Assembly: GCF_052118625.1 (NCBI RefSeq)
Contig: NZ_JBQKGW010000016.1
Span: 7,163 to 71,162, forward strand
Direction: 5' to 3'
DNA: 64,000 bases
Origin: Porcincola sp945869225
Lineage (GTDB): Bacteria; Bacillota; Clostridia; Lachnospirales; Lachnospiraceae
The notes beneath the pieces were generated by a model that saw nothing but the letters and a program-made list of their open reading frames with translations, was not told where the DNA came from and did no database searches. The position numbers and the translations under genes are program-made. Shown here in pieces: positions 61,701 to 64,000 of this stretch. Every line of letters begins with the position of its first letter. Within the stretch, counting starts at the first letter, position 1.

Positions 61701-63089
61701 TCAGATCGCAGAGCTGCTGACAATCTTCCGGTTGAGCCATTTCATGCTCAGATAGCGATGCAGGAAAATGATTCCCCGCAGAGTCCAGTCTACAGCCATT
61801 CCGATCCACACCGCAATCGGACCGACATGAAAAACGCGAATCAGAACAACGGCCAGAATAACTCTCGCCGTCCACATCGTGATGCTTGACGTGATCATTG
61901 AAAAACGAACGTCGCCGGCTGCCCGCAGACCATACGCAGGGATGAACGCCGGTACCCATATAATCGGTTTCACAATGCTGATAAAGATCATCATCTGAAA
62001 GCACATCTTTCCGGCAGCCGGCTCAAGCCCTGCCAGGTAAATCACCGGCTTCGTGAGAACAAGAACTACCAGAACGCTCAGGACCACGGCGAGGTAGGCC
62101 AGCTTCGTCAGCCTGACAATGTAGTATTTTGCCTCTTCCCTCCGCCCTGCGCCGATGGTCTGCCCTACAACCGTCATCAGGCCGATTCCGATTCCGATCG
62201 CGGCAATCCCATTCAGACTCTCAAGAAGAATCGTCAAAGCCTGTGCTGCGATCGCTGTTGTTCCCAGAAGCGAAACCGAAGACTGAATGACCAGCTTTCC
62301 GAACTGAAACATCCCGTTTTCGATTCCGGCCGGCACACTGATCGACATAACATCCCGGATGGCAGACCACTTCGGTTTGACACAGTATCTCCGAAGGACG
62401 ATCTGCTGGCGATCCTTCCGGAGCATGACGAGCAGAATAGCTGCATTCAGGATCCTGGAACCCAACGTTGCATACGCTGCCCCAGCCACGCCAAGGTTCA
62501 GACCAAAGATGAGAATCGCATTTCCTCCAATATTAGCTCCGTTACACAACGCTGCAATCAGCATCGGAAAGCGGCTCTCCCCGCCGGCACGATAGAACGC
62601 GGCCCCGCAGTTTGACAGCGCGATAAAGGGATAAGAAATCGCTGTGATCAGAAAGTAAATGAGCGAGTTCCGCATCACATCAGGCTCTACTGAGCCAAAG
62701 ACCAGACGAAGCAGCGGTACTCGGAGTACGACACATACAGCTGTCAGCGCAGCCGACAGCACGATGTTCGTCAGCACGATCTGCTCTGCGGAACGGTTTG
62801 CGCGCTCTCTGTCCTGCCTTCCGATATAGAAGGAGCAGATGATGGTTCCGCCGGCTGCCAGCGCCTCAAACACCTGAATCACCAGCACATTGATTGCGTC
62901 GACCAGAGAAACAGCGGAGATGGCTGCGCTTCCGCATCGAGCGACCATGACTGTATCCATCATGCCCATCAGCGTGTTGAGCAGCTGCTCAGCCATCAGC
63001 GGGATCAGGAGACGGCGCAGCGCCTGCCTGTCAAACAAAAGATTAGCAAAATCAATTTTCGACTTGTCGTAGAACTGCAGTCTCCTCAT
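61701..63089 (-). CDS. MATE-family efflux transporter
   Basis: Twelve-helix multidrug/toxin exporter, 462 residues in two homologous halves. First half: LIPLMAEQLLNTLMGMMDTV and MVARCGSAAISAVSLVDAIN; second half: ISVPAGIENGMFQFGKLVIQ and GIGIGLMTVVGQTIGAGRRE. AAGGGAG lies 6 nt before the ATG at 63089. Monocistronic. Substrates unknown. Confidence 0.92.
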   Translation of the reverse strand: MRRLQFYDKSKIDFANLLFDRQALRRLLIPLMAEQLLNTLMGMMDTVMVARCGSAAISAVSLVDAINVLVIQVFEALAAGGTIICSFYIGRQDRERANRSAEQIVLTNIVLSAALTAVCVVLRVPLLRLVFGSVEPDVMRNSLIYFLITAISYPFIALSNCGAAFYRAGGESRFPMLIAALCNGANIGGNAILIFGLNLGVAGAAYATLGSRILNAAILLVMLRKDRQQIVLRRYCVKPKWSAIRDVMSISVPAGIENGMFQFGKLVIQSSVSLLGTTAIAAQALTILLESLNGIAAIGIGIGLMTVVGQTIGAGRREEAKYYIVRLTKLAYLAVVLSVLVVLVLTKPVIYLAGLEPAAGKMCFQMMIFISIVKPIIWVPAFIPAYGLRAAGDVRFSMITSSITMWTARVILAVVLIRVFHVGPIAVWIGMAVDWTLRGIIFLHRYLSMKWLNRKIVSSSAI

Positions 63090-63243
63090 CTCTGTCTCCC
63101 TTCTCCCTCAGAATCGCTCAGAGACTTCCCTCTCCTCCGTTATAACATCATCAGCCCGCATGATGTAAAGATATCGGCCGCAAATAGAGGACTTGCTCCT
63201 TTTCCTGCTGTGTTTTGCATGAGTTGTTGCATGAGTAGGGCAG

Positions 63244-63283
63244 AAAAAAACTCTGAAACCCGCATAAATACGGCATTTCAGAG
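63244..63283 (-). terminator. Terminator of the rRNA-tRNA operon
   Basis: Stem with CTCTGAAA / TTTCAGAG outer arms (63251-63283) and inner CCG/CGG pairing, followed by seven U on the minus strand. Located 10 bp after tRNA-Phe. Confidence 0.9.
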
Positions 63284-63293
63284 CAAAAAAATA

Positions 63294-63366
63294 TGCCCAG
63301 AGCAGGAATCGAACCGGCGACATAAGGATTTTCAGTCCTCCGCTCTACCAACTGAGCTATCTGGGC
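63294..63366 (-). tRNA. tRNA-Phe (GAA)
   Basis: Cloverleaf with acceptor GCCCAGA/TCTGGGC, anticodon loop CTGAAAA (GAA), TTCGATTC T-loop and discriminator A. CCA is not encoded. Confidence 0.97.
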
Positions 63367-63372
63367 ATATAG

Positions 63373-63446
63373 TTGCGGGGGAAGGATTTGAACCTACGAC
63401 CTCCGGGTTATGAGCCCGACGAGCTTCCAGACTGCTCTACCCCGCG
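63373..63446 (-). tRNA. Initiator tRNA-fMet (CAT)
   Basis: Anticodon loop CTCATAA. Initiator marks: unpaired C1-A72 at the acceptor end (CGCGGGG/CCCCGCA) and three G-C pairs (GGG/CCC) next to the anticodon loop. CCA is not encoded. Confidence 0.96.
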
Positions 63447-63487
63447 TTATAAAATTTTAGAGATCAGAGAGCATATTCTGATCTGAA

Positions 63488-63569
63488 TGGATGGCGGTGG
63501 ATTCGAACCACCGAAGCAATTTGCAGCAGATTTACAGTCTGTCCCCTTTGGCCACTCGGGAAGCCATCC
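63488..63569 (-). tRNA. tRNA-Tyr (GTA)
   Basis: Acceptor GGATGGC/GCCATCC, anticodon loop CTGTAAA (GTA), long variable arm as expected for bacterial tRNA-Tyr (82 nt), discriminator A. CCA is not encoded. Confidence 0.96.
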
Positions 63570-63641
63570 ATATTCGCTGAATGTATTCAGCATCTTTTAT
63601 TCTACATGATGATTTCAAAGAAATCAACAGAAGAATAAGAA

Positions 63642-63714
63642 AGCCGATGATCGGACTCGAACCGATAACCTGCTGATTACAAATCAGCTGCTCTGCCAAT
63701 TGAGCCACATCGGC
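63642..63714 (-). tRNA. tRNA-Thr (TGT)
   Basis: Acceptor GCCGATG/CATCGGC, anticodon loop TTTGTAA (TGT), discriminator U. CCA is not encoded. Confidence 0.96.
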
Positions 63715-63761
63715 GTATTACGGACCGCATCATCGATCATACGATGAATTCGATGGGAAAA

Positions 63762-63835
63762 CGACCCAGACCGGGTTCGAACCGGTGACCTCCGCCGTGA
63801 CAGGGCGGCGCTCTAACCAACTGAGCCACTGGGCC
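63762..63835 (-). tRNA. tRNA-Asp (GTC)
   Basis: Acceptor GGCCCAG/CTGGGTC with one G-U pair, anticodon loop CTGTCAC (GTC), discriminator G. First tRNA after the 23S rRNA. CCA is not encoded. Confidence 0.96.
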
Positions 63836-63922
63836 TTATACCTTGAAAACCGCACACAAAATCGTTACCCTGACATTTCCCTTTTTCTTTCCGTTTTCCA
63901 AACTCACTTACCATTGTGCCTT

Positions 63923-64000
63923 TTGGATAAGCCTGCGACCGATTAGTAACAGTCAGCTCCATACATTACTGTACTTCCACCTCTGTCCTATCTACCTCAT
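63923..64000 (-). rRNA. 23S rRNA, 3' end only
   Basis: The minus strand reads GGAGCTGACTGTTACTAATC then GGTCGCAGGCTTATCC, the well-known 3' terminus of 23S rRNA. The gene continues beyond the window. The exact 3' end (about 63922-63926) is set by comparison with other 23S ends. No 5S rRNA fits in the ~87 bp to tRNA-Asp. Confidence 0.92.

Noticed and set aside
63840..63922. 5S rRNA between 23S and tRNA-Asp
   Set aside because: Only about 87 bp are available and no 5S-like sequence is visible.

Overview
The window comes from a Firmicute of the class Clostridia, most likely Lachnospiraceae. The evidence is the set of clostridial conserved families (DUF1836, DUF4364, DUF6142-like, DUF4428, a cadherin-like membrane protein next to clpC), the Bacillus-like gene order yaaO / nucleotide kinase / holB / yaaT(ricT) / yabB / yabC / tatD, strong AGGAGG-type ribosome binding sites, sigma-A type promoters and a moderately high G+C content. 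Nearly all genes lie on the minus strand. No CRISPR array, insertion sequence, transposase, integrase or phage gene was seen.

Left part (1-17.7 kb) is a carbohydrate-uptake region. The unit 8153->1564 (minus) encodes a sugar-binding protein, two ABC permeases, a LacI-type regulator and a GH127 beta-L-arabinofuranosidase. It reads from a TTGACA/TATGAT promoter with a perfect 14-bp palindromic operator just downstream and ends in a strong terminator. A further binding protein (1-1268) starts another importer that leaves the window. A second unit (17710->12489) encodes a binding protein, two permeases, an MsmK/UgpC-type ATPase and a TIM-barrel sugar isomerase. The first unit has no ATPase, so that ATPase may serve several importers. 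Between the units are two gene remnants, a TrhA/hemolysin III protein, a DUF1836 regulator and an alarmone-synthetase-like protein. Two related structured intergenic repeats, each starting right after a terminator T-run, occur one per sugar locus.

Middle part (17.9-40 kb): an MFS transporter (plus), then a long minus-strand run. In transcription order it holds a membrane polysaccharide deacetylase, pyrC-pyrF-pyrK-pyrD-pyrE, vanZ, a small membrane protein, an M29 aminopeptidase, purE-purM-purN-purD, a cadherin-like membrane protein, clpC, a small conserved protein, radA and a P-loop kinase. De novo pyrimidine and purine genes are therefore adjacent, with several 4-bp stop/start overlaps.

Right part (40-64 kb): DUF4364 protein (plus), a SleB-type cell wall hydrolase, an ArsB/SLC13-type permease, MgtE with a long leader, glycogen phosphorylase, an AraC regulator (plus), the rsmI-trmN-ricT-holB-kinase-decarboxylase-tatD cluster, a DUF4428 repeat protein, a Gfo/Idh/MocA oxidoreductase (plus), Ddl and a MATE exporter. 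The window ends with the 3' end of a 23S rRNA followed directly by tRNA-Asp, -Thr, -Tyr, -fMet and -Phe, with no 5S gene between.

Themes worth following: (1) a two-copy, apparently covarying hairpin element; (2) unusual insertions or tails in housekeeping proteins (EF-hand-like loop in PyrF, long RG-rich repeat tail on RicT, low-complexity insert in the alarmone synthetase); (3) many tandem repeats, both coding and intergenic; (4) a 34-codon leader ORF before mgtE. No clearly new multi-gene system can be demonstrated from the sequence alone.
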